A stretch of DNA of 64,000 bases from Eurosta solidaginis (GCF_040869045.1 NC_090322.1:278654662-278718661); one strand, 5' to 3'. Counted from the stretch's first letter, positions 41,184 through 53,650 are shown. Notes: a model not told the origin generated them from the sequence alone. Made by a program: numbers and translations.

Positions 41184-43251
41184 AACAAGTAAGGAAGGTT
41201 AAGTTCGGGTGTAACCAAACATTACATACTCAGTTTAGAGCTATGGTGACAACATAAGGGAAAATAACCAAGTAGGAAAATGAACCGAGGAAACCCTGGA
41301 ATGTGTTTGTATGACATGCGTATCAAATGAAAGGCATTAAAGAGTATTTTATGAGGGAGTGGGCCATAGTTCTATAGGTGGACGCCATTTAGGGATATAG
41401 CCATAAAGGTGGATCAGGGTTGACTCTAGAATGCGTTTGTACGATATGGGTATCAAATGAAAGGTGTTAATGAGTATTTTAAAAGGGTGTGGGGCTTAGT
41501 TCTACAGGTGGACGCCTTTTCGAGATATCGCCATAAAGGTGGACCAGGGGTGACTCTAGAATGAGTTTGTACGATATGGGTATCAAATTAAAGGTATTAA
41601 TGAGAGTTTTAAAAGGGAGTGGGCCTTCGTTCTATAGGTGTTCGCCTTTTCGAGATATCGCCATAAAGGTGGACCAAGGGTGACTTTAGAATATGTTTGT
41701 ACGATATGGGTATCAAATGAAAGGTGTTAATGAGTATTTTAAAAGGGCGTGGGGCTTAGTTCTACAGGTGGACGCCTTTTCGAGATATCGCCATAAAGGT
41801 GGACCAGGGGTGACTCTAGAATGAGTTTGTACGATATGGGTATCAAATTAAAGGTATTAATGAGAGTTTTAAAAGGGAGTGGTGGTATTTGTATATGTGT
41901 AGGCGTTTTCCAGATATCGACCAAAATGTGGACCAGGGTGACCCAGAACATTATCTGTTGGATACCGCTAATTTATTTATATATGTAATACCTGCCAAGA
42001 TTTTAAGGGTTTTTTATTTCGCCCTGCAGAACTTTTTCATTTTCTTCTACTTAATATGGTAGGTGTCACAACCATTTTATAAAGTTTTTTCTAAAGTTAT
42101 ATTTCTCGTCAATAAAACAATCTAATTACCTTACCATGTTTCATCCCTTTTTTCGTATTTGGTATAGAATTATGGCATTTCTTTCATTTTTCGTAATTTT
42201 CGATATCGAAAAAGTGGGCGTGGTCATAGTCGGATTTCGTTCATTTTTCATACCAAGATAAAGTGAGTTCAAGTAAGCACGTGAACTAAGTTCGTTAAAG
42301 ATATGTCGATTTTTGCTCAAGTTATCGTGTTAACGGCCATGCGGAAGGACAGACGGACGACTGTGTATAAAAACTGGGCGTGGCATCAACCGATTCCGCC
42401 CATTTTCACAGAAAACAGTTAACGTCATAAAATATATGCCCCTGCCAAATTTCAAAAGGATTGGTTAATTTTTGTTCGACTTATGGCGTTAAAAGTATCC
42501 TAGACAAATTAAATGACAAAGGGCGGAGCCACGCCCATTTTGAAATTTTCTTTTATTTTTGTATTTTGTTGCACCACATCATTACTGGAGTTGAATGTTG
42601 ACATAATTTACTTATATACTGTAAAGATATTAAATTTTTTGTTAAAATTTTACTTTAAAAAAATTTTTTTTTAAAAGTGGGCGTGGTCCTTCTCCGATTT
42701 TACTAATTTTTATTAAGAGTACATATAGTAATAGGAGTAACGTTCCTGCCAAATTTCATCATGATATCTTCAACGACTGCGGAATTACAGCTTGAAAAAC
42801 TTTTAAATTACCTTCTTTTAAAAGTGGGCGGTGCCACGCCCATTGTCCAAAATTTTACTAATTTTCTATTCTGCGTCATAAGTTCAACTCAACTACCAAG
42901 TTTCGTCGCTTTATCTGTCTTTTGTAATGAATTATCGCACTTTTTATGTTTTTCGAAATTTTCGATATCGAAAAAGTCGGCGTGGTTATAGTCCGATATC
43001 GTCCATTTAAATAGCGATCTGAGATGAGTGCTCAGGAACCTACATACCAAATTTCATCAAGATACCTCAAAATTTACTCAAGTTATCGTGTTAACGGACG
43101 GACGGACGGACGGACATGCCTCAATCAAATTTTTTTTCGATCCTGATTATTTTGATATATGGAAGTCTATATCTATCTCGATTCCTTTATATATGTACAA
43201 CCAACCGTTATCCAATCAAACTTAATATACTCTGCTCAACTGAGTATAAAA
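41184..43251 (+). mobile_element. DINE-1/mini-me-like element, copy D
   Basis: Starts ACAAGTAAGGAAGGTTAAGT with GTTCGGGTGTAACC and ends CAACTGAGTATAAAAA. About five tandem units of the 130-bp repeat (41300-41890) take the place of the large array of copy C. The 3' body with GTGGGCG boxes, (ACGG)n at about 43094-43116 and the TATGGAAGTCTATATC core is complete. Best example of the family's full structure in this window. Non-coding. Confidence 0.82.
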
Positions 43252-43467
43252 AATCACACTGATTATGTCACGACGCCGTAACTAGTTTGACCAAAACTGT
43301 CAAATGGTTTGACGGAAAATCGGTCCAATAAATATCAATGATCCGCCCTGTCAGAAAATCAACAAGACCAAATATATCTTGTATATAATACTTTTTCATG
43401 CTTCAAGCATTTCTGACATAAGCTATCACTACTGGAGATATGTCAAGAATATCGGCGCGCAGCGTTC

Positions 43468-45372
43468 GGGGCGTTACTATATTTTGTGCTCATTTAAGAC
43501 TATTTAGGCCATTTATTGTTCATAACGAAAATTGGGGCGATATGGCTAAAAGAGGTATCAGCTGATGCGCATCACTGCCAGTTATAAGAAACGAATTGCG
43601 AAATTTAACTCTTTCTAACTGTTCAAAAGTTATTTAAAAAAAAACATATGTGAATACGTAGGCACTTACATTTACCAGGTGAGGCTTTATCCTTCGTAAG
43701 AACGCTCAAAGTGGTGAAGCAAAAACTTTCCCAAAGACAGTCAAACAAATGACCGGGTGTGCTACTACTATAACGTAGTGGACAGTCGAACTTGTCTGAA
43801 AAATGAAGCTACGCGGTTATTCATAATGAACTCTGAAAGGCCGGAAAAGAGCAGTTTGGAATGACCAAATAACATTAACCTCTTTCAACTTACAATCGGT
43901 CGACTTTCATTCTAAAATATCGTTTTCTTTTAACGAAGGCTATTGAAATCAATGTTTCGAGCACAAACGTCTGCAAATTTTGGTCTATATTGAAAAAAAA
44001 AAAACAAGTAAGGAAGGCTAAGTTCGGGTGTAAGCGAACATTACATACTCAGCTGAGAGCTATGGAGACAAAAAAAGGGAAAATCACGATGTAGGAAAAT
44101 TAAACTAGCGTAACCCCGGAATGTGTTTGTGCATGTGTATCAAATGGAAGGTATTAAAGAGTATTTTAAGAGGGAGTGGGCCATAGTTCTATAGGTGGAC
44201 GCCATGTGGGCGTGGTCGTTCTCTGTTTTTTCTAGTTTTTATTAGGCATACATATAGTATTAGGAGTAACGTTCCTGCCAAATTTCATCATGATATCTTC
44301 AACGACTGCCAAATTACAGCTTGCAAAACTTTTAAATTGCCTTCTTTTAAAAGTGGGCGGTGCCCCGCCCATTGTACAAAATTTTACTAATTTTCTATTG
44401 TGTGTCATAAGTTCAACTCACCTACCAAGTTTAATCGATTTATCCGTCTTTGGTAATGAATTATCGCACTTTTCCGGTTTTTCGAAATTTTTGATATCGA
44501 AAAAGTGGGCGTGGTTATAGTCCGATATCGTTCATTTTAAATAGCGATCTGAGATGAGTGCGCAGAAACTCACATACCAAATTTCTTCAAGGTAGCTCAA
44601 AATTTACTCAAGTTATCTTGTTAACGGACAGACGGACGGACGGACGGACGGATGGACGGACATGGCTAAATCAAATTTTTTTTCGATACTGATGATTTTG
44701 ATATATGGAAGTCTATATCTATCTCGATTCCTTTATACCTGTACAACCAACCGTTATCCAATCAAAGTTAATATACTCTGTGAGCTCTGCTCAACTGAGT
44801 ATAAAAATTATCCAGGGTCTTTGTAAAACTTAAATTATGTAGGATTATACTATCTTCACTCGTAAGTTACACAATGATATCCACTTGGATTGCTTATGAT
44901 TTCGAGGGCGGCATTCTTGGCCGAATAGTTTCGTAGCTATACCTAGAGTATGAGTTCGAAGTCGGAGTCCTATAGCTTCTGTGCTAGCCTTTGATGTGAG
45001 GGCCAGGAGCGTGGTAGCGACTGGTGGTCAGGATTGCTACTGTTCGCAAAACGAACAACAATAGGCCAACGTTGGTGCTTATCGTTAAAACTGTGCCACA
45101 CCAGTCATGAGTAATATAAGACCATTAATAGCAACCGTAAGTCGCCTTTGTGCGTGACCAGCAAGGAGCCACAAATGATTTAAAGAAATCGTGTTGACAA
45201 CGAGTATTAGGAGTTAGACCAGAACATCTCCTTCGCTTTCCACGAGACATACAGACAAAAGTGTGACCAGTACTCAAATTTTTTTTTTCGGCAGACGCAG
45301 CAGACTTAGACCGGGGTTAGGTTCGAAGCCTCCCTGGAGTAAGTGAACGAAGGACAGTCTTCTTTAGAGTTT
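43468..45372 (-). repeat. Unclassified dispersed repeat, copy 3 (inverted, interrupted)
   Basis: Reverse complement of copy 1: 45372-44880 pairs with 430-960, 43990-43680 with 1105-1320 and 43640-43468 with 1895-2055. The segment equivalent to 1315-1850 is missing. A DINE/mini-me-like element (44003-44807) sits in the T-rich site corresponding to about 1095-1105 of copy 1. Confidence 0.75.
44003..44807 (+). mobile_element. DINE-1/mini-me-like element, copy E (one partial repeat unit)
   Basis: Starts ACAAGTAAGGAAGGCTAAGT and ends CAACTGAGTATAAAAA. Only part of one 130-bp unit remains (about 44129-44205), joined directly to the 3' body at GTGGGCGTGGTCG. (ACGG)n at 44634-44660 is the longest in the window. 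Inserted into copy 3 of the unclassified repeat, so it is younger than that copy. Confidence 0.82.
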
Positions 45373-46689
45373 GGAATAGCTTTTGAGTTTCATTAAATTT
45401 TAAAAAGGAAAAATGAGAATTGCACTACTCGGAAAGTGTTACTCCACTCATCTTAAACAAATTTGGGGAAAATTTTCTCCTTACAAAAATGGTATATCTG
45501 AAACTAGCATAATAAATTATGTTTGTTTGTTCCACGTCTTAGTAGCTCATAAACTTGTATACTAACCAATTTAAATAGCCATAAGTATATTTGCTTATAA
45601 AATATCTTCACGAAATTTTCTTGCGAACCGGCAATTATAACTGGAGATACAACTTCCAAAATGTAGTGACTCATTCAGCCTACAGAGGGAAATTGCCACT
45701 CCCATTGTTCGAAATTTTTATTTTTCCCTGTTTTTGGTGTTATGTTTATGACATACAGAGTAGCCAAATATGTTTCTTATTATTTTCAATTTGTGATATA
45801 AATAAAAAAAAATATATTTTTTATTTCTGAGAAAAAAATCCAAAAATTGGAAATTTTATTTTCGCAGCGTTTGCATGAAAATAGAAGAAAGATTTGAAGT
45901 AAATAAGAGCTCGAATAGTTGTGTGCAATACTTATGAACAAAAAACATTCATTTTATTTTGGTTATCTGCAGAGTCTAATCGGAAAAAGTTGTTTTCCAT
46001 TCCAACCATTTCTTTAACAATCATAAATTGCGGAAATAGGTGCGTATAAACGGGAATAATTTTTTCATAATTAAAAAAGTAAATTGATAACATATTATCT
46101 ATGTGTTTGTTTTCGAGAAGATACATTTAATTTATTTTAATGTTAAGATCGAAAAGTGCCGACAACAACATCGCTGGTGGTTAATATAAATTGAAATTGC
46201 TTAAATGCTTTCAACGCGCTTAAGGTGTCAATTCTATTCATTTTAATTTGCTCTGAAACCAATTAGGGCCAATTTCTTAAATATTCGTACAAGTTTGTAT
46301 GTATGTAAACAAATAAAACTCTTTTGTTGTGATACGTATCATGTTTTAAATCTTCGCCATTGTCGTAGTCACACCAGCTTTGTTACCACCGTCGTCATCC
46401 TACATATTACATACATACGAGAACTTTCATTCAGTTAATTCCTTTGTTTGATTTTGAGGTTAAAAAAATCCAAGTCCGCTGCGGGTGACTTATAAATATC
46501 TATCTCAAGTAAACATTTAGACAAGAATCGAAGACAATTTTAGCTAATTGAGTTAAACACCTATTATCGTACAAAAAAGGTTAAACTTTTACTCAAATTA
46601 TAGGCTTTGCTAAGTTGATCGTAAAATCTAAAATCCTATAAGTTCCGCCAACCCGTTATAGCTAGACACTTGCAAGAGGAAACCTCATC
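45373..46689. other. Unassigned AT-rich stretch
   Basis: No gene or element recognised. Small open frames at 45591-45830 and 45932-46126 are AT-rich with no motif. Confidence 0.4.
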
Positions 46690-46861
46690 ATTGGTAGGTA
46701 GGTATAATGGCTGCGACCATGGTCGCCCAAGTAATTAAAAGCCGTTTTGATGCCATAAAACTCGTCTGAACATATTGAGTACTACATGGATATATCTTAC
46801 AACCATCCTGAGTTGTTTATAAAATCAAGAATGTTTGCCAACCCTATTTCCGCTAATCTTC

Positions 46862-47059
46862 CTAGATCTTCCAAAAAAAAGGGCTCCCTAATGATCTTAA
46901 ACGGATTCCAGCCAGAGCCGGACATTTACACAGAAAATGCTCGACAGTCTCTTTTTCATATATGTCCTTACAACTTCTGCAGTGGTCATTGCGCGGAATA
47001 CCCATCTTTTCCGTATGCGTGCCTAAAGCCCAGTGACGCGTGCACTTGTTGAATGGCAT
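46862..47059 (-). pseudogene. LINE C-terminal zinc-binding tail
   Basis: FNKCTRHWALGTHTEKMGIP is followed by CRSCKDIYEKETVEHFLC and KCPALAGIRL, the C-x2-C...H-x3-C-x-C tail of LOA/R1-type LINEs, with all ligands present. It is joined almost directly to the endonuclease, so the polymerase domain between them has been deleted. Confidence 0.85.
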
Positions 47060-47087
47060 ACATTGAATACCTTCCTGAGATTGGAAC

Positions 47088-48166
47088 TTAGATCGCTAAG
47101 GTTCTGTTCCACCAAAGAGAGGAGGTATTCTTGCTCCTGGAAATTGGACAGGCAACTCTATGTGCTACCTGAAAACTTCCTTCCAGAGACCGTACTCGGT
47201 CGTCTAGGCTTTCAGAAGTTTTAATGGGTGCTTTGTTCCTACCTAGCCTGTCGCTGACTATTCTGCTGAACAGACCCCGAGATGTTCGCTTAGAATTTCT
47301 GTAAGGTGGTTTTATTTCACTCTCCCAGTCTATTTCAAAACGGATCATACGATGATCAGACATTGAGATCTTTTTCGAGACCTCCCAGTTCCTAACTGAG
47401 AGATCTTGGTAATCATTGGATATCGTGATATCAAGGACTTCCTCCCACCCTGCGAAGTTCTCTTAACTTGGGAAAACAAAGGTGGGAGCATTCCCCTGCT
47501 ACATATACTGAGATTTTTTGTGACTATATAGTCAAAAAGAGACTCGCCTCGTTCATTCATCTCGCTGCTTCCCCATACCGTGTGTCTTGCGTTGCCATCG
47601 CAGCCCATGACCATCATCTCCTTTCCGGCTGTTGTGTTTATTAACATTTCCACCTCCTCATGGGGTGCGGGTCTATCGTGAGCCATATACACCGAAGCGA
47701 TCGTTAGGCATCGACCGCTCCGTGACTCAATCCTTGCCGCTGCAACGTCATAAGTACTGAAATTAGGTAAAAAGAAAGTATTAAACGTATTTCTAACGAG
47801 GATACACGCCCTCGGCTTACCTTCTCCAAGTGTATAATACAGGTTATCATCTCTTGCCTGCAGGCCCATTATCTTCGACCTAAAACCCTACGGTTCCTGT
47901 ATCAGGCAGATGTCGATGTCCTCCTCCCTTAGAAGGACCATTAGGTTATCCGTGGCAATCTTGGCATGTTGCACGTTAATCTGCGCTACCCTAATCACCG
48001 GACCAGGGACGCTTCTGATATTTGCCAGGAGTTGACGAGGCCACCCTCCACCTGGCTCTGCCAAGTTTAGCTCGTCCAAAGCTTGTTGGCCTCGTCCATC
48101 TCCTCGAGGTTGTTGTCCGGCGCTGTCGTTACCGGGAAGATTTTTAGTTTGGCCTCCCTGATGCAA
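47088..48166 (-). pseudogene. LINE endonuclease (exonuclease/endonuclease/phosphatase type), frameshifted
   Basis: Three minus-strand frames follow each other. 48166-47888 carries VIRVAQINVQHAKIATDNLM and EDIDICLIQEP (catalytic Glu). 47869-47345 carries RCLTIASVYMAHDRP and VMGCDGNARHTVWGS (the D-x-N motif). 47363-47088 starts MSDHRMIRFEIDW (the SDH motif). Together these are the catalytic signatures of LINE target-site nickases. Frame breaks near 47880 and 47440 disable it. Confidence 0.85.
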
Positions 48167-48174
48167 AACTTCAA

Positions 48175-48816
48175 TCAGTTACCTTTTTGCCTGAGAATCT
48201 CCACGGACTTGTTGCAAATCAGCAACAGCACTGGCTGGCTATTTTTCTGCTGCTCCTCTACTTTGAGAACAGCCCAGTCGATCATCGGAACATCCGTATT
48301 CTGCAGCCTCAAGCAGTGGAGAAGTTTTGGCCCATCGACCTTCATTTTGGGCAACCAAATGTGCGCCCGTGGTCTCCTGGGAATCTCCGAAACCCGGATG
48401 ATCTTTAACGTAAAGCCATCGACTGTGTTTCTAACCTTAGAAATACATTGCTCGAGGAATCCCTGCGAGAACTCGTCCGCACACTTGATGACCCTGCATC
48501 CACGGCAGACCTCATCACATCTATAGGTCGGCACTGGAGTCTGCGTCTCCAAAAGGTGCTCGACGACCATCTCAGACAGTCGTCCCTCCATGGAGCTCCA
48601 CACATCCAGAACCTGCCTCCCACTATTGCTCACAGCATCGACGAGCGCCACCTGGAGGTGATCCCTGACCATCTCGCTATAGGCATGCTTCGCCGATGCT
48701 GCCGCCACAGGGGAACGTCCCTCATCCTGTCTGTACCGGCCCTTCTTTGTGTCGCGCTCGCTCACCTCCTGCGAACGATTGCGCTTCGCCGACTCTTTTT
48801 TCGGTTGCTGCTGACG
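48175..48816 (-). pseudogene. LINE ORF1 protein (DUF4780-like)
   Basis: About 215 codons, starting in a basic, glutamine-rich N-terminus (QQQPKKESAKRNRSQE). A region with CDEVCRGCRVIKC follows, then the block FTLKIIRVSEIPRRPRAHIW, LHCLRLQNTDVPMIDW and PVLLLICNKSVEILRQKG. The last part matches my memory of the DUF4780 domain found in ORF1 of insect LOA-type LINEs. The apparent start codons lie in the adjoining Transib end, so the true N-terminus is lost. Presumed nucleic-acid-binding role. Confidence 0.7.
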
Positions 48817-50801
48817 CACAGTGTGATATATCATCAACCTAACTGATATAAAGTCACGATTGGAATAAATAATTAATTTTTCTAGCTCTACTTACCAACT
48901 AACGCTTTTACATAAAAATAGATATATTATTTGTAAATATTTATTATCATTTCACCACTTTTTAAGTTTTTATTGAGCTAAATAAATTTAAATTAAGAAA
49001 GGTTATATCAAAGTTAAAAAAAATGCATTAGACAAAACGTATTATCGTGAAGAAAAGCATATTTTTGTATATAGTAATAAGTAGCTGTAATAAACTTAAA
49101 AAATTGTAATCAAAATCAAAAAAATCTAAGTCGATAACGTTATGTTAATCGCTGAAACTTGAATCGAACTCTTTATCTAGGTCTGAGATGTCGCAGCCTT
49201 GATCAAAATTCGCTTCTGGGTTTGACAATAGTTTAAGTACTTCTATGTCGAATTTGCCTGAAATTCCTTCGAGTTCTTTTCTGAAAGAAAGTATATTAGA
49301 GGATCGACGACAAAAAACAAATATTGAATTAATCTTCCATTGTATATTTACGAGACATCTTTCTTATAATGTTTAGCCTGTAGCTCTTAAAATCTTTATT
49401 TCTATTATCCAGTGCTTCCTCTGAGAGCTTTCCTGTTGGAAGTAATGCTTTATTAATAATGTGTGCCCCATGAATCAAAATTTTGTGAATGCTCGATGGC
49501 ATGTAATACCATGGGTACAAATCTACAAACATTTTTGTGGTCAACGGCGAATCCACATGACATAGTTTGAAGTATGACAGCAAATCGCTTAATTAGATTT
49601 TCGTCAACTCCCGTTATTTCCACATTGGACAAACGTCTGACTGTGTTGCCATCATCGGTCGTTTCAAAGCCTTGTTTTTGGAAAATCTACTAATAACCCC
49701 ATGCTTTCTTTAAATCTTTTTTTTTCTCTCTTCAATAATCTTTTTTCCGTTCCTTTTCTCCACCAACGCTTGCAGGTGGACTTCCGCTGACAGATCAGTT
49801 ATAAGAATGGAGTCTTTTGGAGGATAACTTGCAATTTTTTCTTTTCTAAGGAATTCATATGCTGGATAAATGTCAGCATAATTTTATTTGGCCCCAGATC
49901 GTATTTCCAAATACGTTTTAACTGTAAACTTTTGATCTTTGATGGCTTCTACCATTAATGCTGCATCCCGCTGACCTGATAACCTCAAGCTAGAAGCAGT
50001 TGCAAACACCAACTCTTTTTCTGAATAGTTTCTTATCAAATCTGATAACTTTTTCCTTTTCGACTGATGACTAGCCCCCAAAAAAGATATCACTGTTCAT
50101 CCCTTCATCTTTAAAATATGTCTGCAACTTTTCCACTCACAAATTTTGAAACGGCTTTTTTTATTGGAGTCAACTTTGAGCTGTAATTTTTTTCTTTTGC
50201 GTTATTTTGCTTATACCGAATCTCTATTAAAAGTTCGTCCTTTGAAATTGCCATATTTCCTGAAAACAAAATATTACATGAAAACCTGCATTTTCCTGCA
50301 GCTAAAGTTGTACTATTTTAGTTATACGAATAGTAGCAAAAAAGTTTAGATAAAAATTAAAGCGGATAAACGCGGATAATGAGATTGGTGGTCTTATGAT
50401 ATCAAAACATTTCAAACATTTTACTTAATTTAACATTATCCCACATAACATGAAAAACTAATTTCTGTTCAATTAAAATCACAAAAATGTATATATACTA
50501 AACTTAGCATACCTCGGAAAATAAACACAATATTATATTTTAGCAATTGAAGTATAACTCACAGCAGGTCAGCAATTTAAACTTTCACATTTAAAGGCAA
50601 AAGTTCGAGTTAAAACTTTTTCTCAATTGATATGCTTCCAAATAAAGCTCCGTTAGTCGATTCAACTTTGTTCAAATTTCCTAGTTTTTTATTTTTTCGC
50701 TTAATTACGTATTTCTAAACAGAATTTCAAAAGAATTTTTGAAATTCAAGATATACTTTTTTTAATTAATATTTTCTAGAACATGAAAGTAATACACTGT
50801 G
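48817..50801 (-). mobile_element. Second, decayed Transib
   Basis: The minus strand carries pieces of a Transib transposase (49145-50093). CACAGTG occurs at 48817-48823 and in reverse as CACTGTG at 50795-50801, flanked by TGACG and TGATG, a 4-of-5 match where a 5-bp duplication would lie. Beyond the heptamer plus one base the two ends agree poorly, and the outer flanks are two different LINEs in opposite orientation. The exact limits are therefore tentative; the transposase relic itself is clear. Confidence 0.6.
49145..50093 (-). pseudogene. Transib transposase relic
   Basis: 50093-49884 holds an N-terminal segment (SHQSKRKKLSDLIRNY, then KELVFATASSLRLSGQRDAA) of a type I associate with Transib proteins. 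Codons at about 49865-49745 (SAEVHLQALVEKR) follow. Further on, TTDDGNTVRRLSNVEITGVD, MPSSIHKILIHGAHII with the HxxxxH ligands, and LSEEALDNRNKDFKSYR. At the place of the catalytic Glu (Glu183 of the other copy) there is Asp. The region with the first two catalytic aspartates is deleted, and frameshifts and stops are frequent. An acidic tail ends at TAA 49145. Confidence 0.75.
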
Positions 50802-52098
50802 TGATGTGGGTGCATCGCGGGTTTCTGTGCGAGGGCGGTCCGGTACTCTTGGACTGCCGCTTTGCACCATATCCTGTCCTGGGCATCCCGCTCATGCACC
50901 ACGTCGCTGGGGAACTCTTAGTCTCTACCACCTTTTGCACCGTCTGCCAGCACAGAATATATATGTTTGCGACATCCGCCCAAACCAGCTCCTGCCTTGG
51001 ACGGTGCCCTTTCCAGGCCGCAAACACAAATACACCAGGTGCCACAATGCTTACCCAGGGACGTCCATTCCCAGGATCACAACAGCAATTGCGTCCGAGC
51101 CTTTCACAACTCAGGCGTAGTCACCCGTCACTTACTACTAGATTGACGACGTCTCCCCTGCTGCACTTCCGAATACTTCAGTTAAACTGTAATGGATTAA
51201 CTGGGAAGATCACGGAGATAGTCGATTTGATGAAGCGGCACAACATCGGCATTGCTGTGATTCAAGAGACTAAACTCACAACAAGATCTGCTCTGCAGAA
51301 CTGTTCTAGGTATAATGTCCACAGAAAAGATCGCGAGAGCAGTCTCACGTCTATAGCAGTGGGCCCAGAAAAGAGGGTTTCAAATATTTAGCGCATGTCT
51401 TCAACCTGTCCCTTTCCACCTTTGTCATTCCCGAAAAATGGAAAATGGCCAAGGTGGTCCCGCTACTAAAGCCTGTGAAACCAGCTAACATAGGAGAGTC
51501 ATATCGCCTGATATCTCTCCTATCGCCAGTCGCCAAGACGCTTGAAGCCATTTTGCTCCCCTATTTCAAAGCAAATTTGCAACTAGCCTGCCATCAGCAT
51601 GGCTTTAGAAAACTTCATAGCACAACCACCGCGCTAAATGCCCTGAGCACCCAGATAAATTGCGGTTTAAATCAAAACCCCCACCATACAACAGTACTCG
51701 TTGCGCTAGACCTATCAAAATATTTGGATACGGTCAAACATGGCACGTTACTGCAAGACCTTGAAGGGTCTACCCTTCCCCCAAGTCTTAAAAGGTGGAC
51801 CGCAAATTATCTGGGTGGTCAGCAGGCATCGGTGTAATTTAGAAACGCAACATCAAAGCCAAGAAGAATTAAACCAGGGATGCCACAGGGTGGTGTCCTA
51901 TCCCCACTTTTGTTTAACTTTTACATATCAAAGCTACCTACCAGAAGGAGTTACTATCGTTTCCTACGCCGATGACTGCACAATAATGGCCACAGGCCCA
52001 GGCCCACAGATCGATGAGCTTTGCAACAAAATAAACGGCTACCTCCCTGATCTCTCCGGTTTTCTCACCACGCGAAACCTGACATTGTCACTGCCTAA
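50802..52098 (+). mobile_element. Jockey-type LINE fragment
   Basis: Endonuclease start LLHFRILQLNCNGLTGKITE and IGIAVIQETKLTTRS (about 51160-51290) jumps near 51358 to polymerase sequence: FVIPEKWKMAKVVPLLKP, ESYRLISLLSPVAKTLE, then HQHGFRKLHSTTTALN. LDLSKYLDTV follows where the family has K-A-F-D. In a shifted frame GMPQGGVLSPLLFNFYISKL (about 51880-51940) and then SYADDCTIMATG (YADD at 51965-51976) complete the palm. The piece is cut at about 52098, joined to the 130-bp repeat of a DINE/mini-me-like element. Deleted middle, frameshift and truncation make it dead. Confidence 0.88.
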
Positions 52099-53650
52099 AT
52101 GGTGTTAATGAGTATTTTAAAAGGGCGTGGGCCTTGGTTCTAAAAGGTGGACGCCTTTTCGGAATATCGCCATAAAGGTGGACCAGGGGTGACTCTATAA
52201 TGTGTTTGTGCGATATGGGTATCAAATTAAAGGTATTAATGAGGGTTTTGAAAGCGAGTGGCCCTTAGATGTATATGTGAAAGCGTTTTCGCGATATCGA
52301 CCAAAATGTGGACCAGAGTGATCCAGAAATTCATCTGTTGGGTACTGCTAATTTACTTATATATGCAATACCACGAACAGTATTCCTGCCAGATTCCAAG
52401 GGCTGTTGATTTCGCCCTGCAGAACTTTTTCATTTTCTTCTGCTTAATATGGTAGGTGTCACACCCATTTTACAAAGTTTTTTCTAAAGTTATATTTTGC
52501 GTCAATAAACCAATCAAATTACCATGTTTCATCCTTTTTTTCGTATTTGGTATAGAATTATGGCATTTTTCATTTTTCGTAATTTTCGATATCGAAAAAC
52601 TGGGCGTGGTTATAGTCGGATTTCGGCCATTTTTTATGCCAAGATAAAGTGAGTTCAGATAAGTACGTGGACTAAGTTTAGTAAAGATATATCGGCTTTT
52701 GCTCAAGTTATCGTGTTAACGGCCGAGCGGAAGGACAGACGGTGGACTGTGTTTAAAAACTGGGCGTGGCTTGAACCGATTTCGCCCATTTTCACATAAA
52801 ACAGTTACCGTCATAGATTCTATTCCCGTACCAAATTTCAGAAAGATTGGTAAATTTTTGTTCGACTTATGGCACTAAAAGTATTCTAGACAAACTAAAT
52901 GAAAATGGGCGGAGCCACGCCCATTTTGAAATTTTCTTTTATTTTTGTATTTTGTTGCACCACATCATTACTGGAGTTGAATTTTGACATAATTTACTTA
53001 TATACAGTAAAGATATTAAATTGTTTGTTAAAATTTTACTTTTAAATAATTTTTTTTTTAAAAGTGGGCGTGTTCTTCATCCGTTTTGCTCATTTTATTT
53101 AGCGCATATATAGTAAAAGTAGTAACGTTCCTGCCAAATTTCATCATGATATCTTCAACGAATGCCAAATTACAGCTTGCAAAACTTTTAAATTACCTTC
53201 TTTTAAAAGTTGGCGGTGCCACGCCCATTGTCCAAAAACTTACTACTTTTCTATTCTGCGTCATAAGATAAACCCACCTACCAAGTTTCATCGCTTTATC
53301 CGTCTTTGACAATGAATTATCGCATTTTTCCGTTTTTCGAAATTTTCGATATTGAAAAAGTGGGCGCGGTTATAGTCCGATATCGTTCATTTTAAATAGC
53401 GATCTGAGTTGAGCGCCCAGGAACCTACATTCCAAATTTCATCAAGATACCTCAAAATTTACTCAAGTTATCGTGTTAACGGACACACGGACGGACGGAC
53501 GGACATGGCTCAATAAAATTTTTTTTCGATACTGATGATTTTGATATATGGAAGTCTATATCTATCTCGTTTCCTTTATACCTGTACAACCAACCGTTAT
53601 CCAATCAAGGTTAATATACTCTGTGAGCTCTGCTCAACTGAGTATAAAAA
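52099..53650 (+). mobile_element. DINE-1/mini-me-like element, copy F (5' part missing)
   Basis: Begins inside a 130-bp unit (GGTGTTAATGAGTATTTTAA) with about one and a half units, then the full 3' body: GTGGGCG boxes, GGGCGGAGCCACGCCCATTT, (ACGG)n at about 53486-53504, TATGGAAGTCTATATC and CAACTGAGTATAAAAA. The missing 5' part is replaced by LINE sequence with a sharp junction. Non-coding. Confidence 0.8.

Larger units (their letters stand above)
46690..48816 (-). mobile_element. LOA-like LINE with polymerase and RNase H deleted
   Basis: Reading leftward from 48816: ORF1 (48816-48175), endonuclease (48066-47090), then an abrupt jump to the C-terminal cysteine tail (47059-46862) and a 3' UTR to about 46690. 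Reverse transcriptase and RNase H are entirely missing. The junction falls just after the endonuclease 'LWWNRTLAI' segment near 47090. The 5' end is cut where the Transib relic begins. GC content is clearly higher than the surroundings, suggesting a fairly young copy. Confidence 0.85.

Noticed and set aside
48083..48846. Plus-strand open frames of up to 147 codons
   Set aside because: Shadows of the minus-strand LINE ORF1 and endonuclease, which carry recognisable domains.
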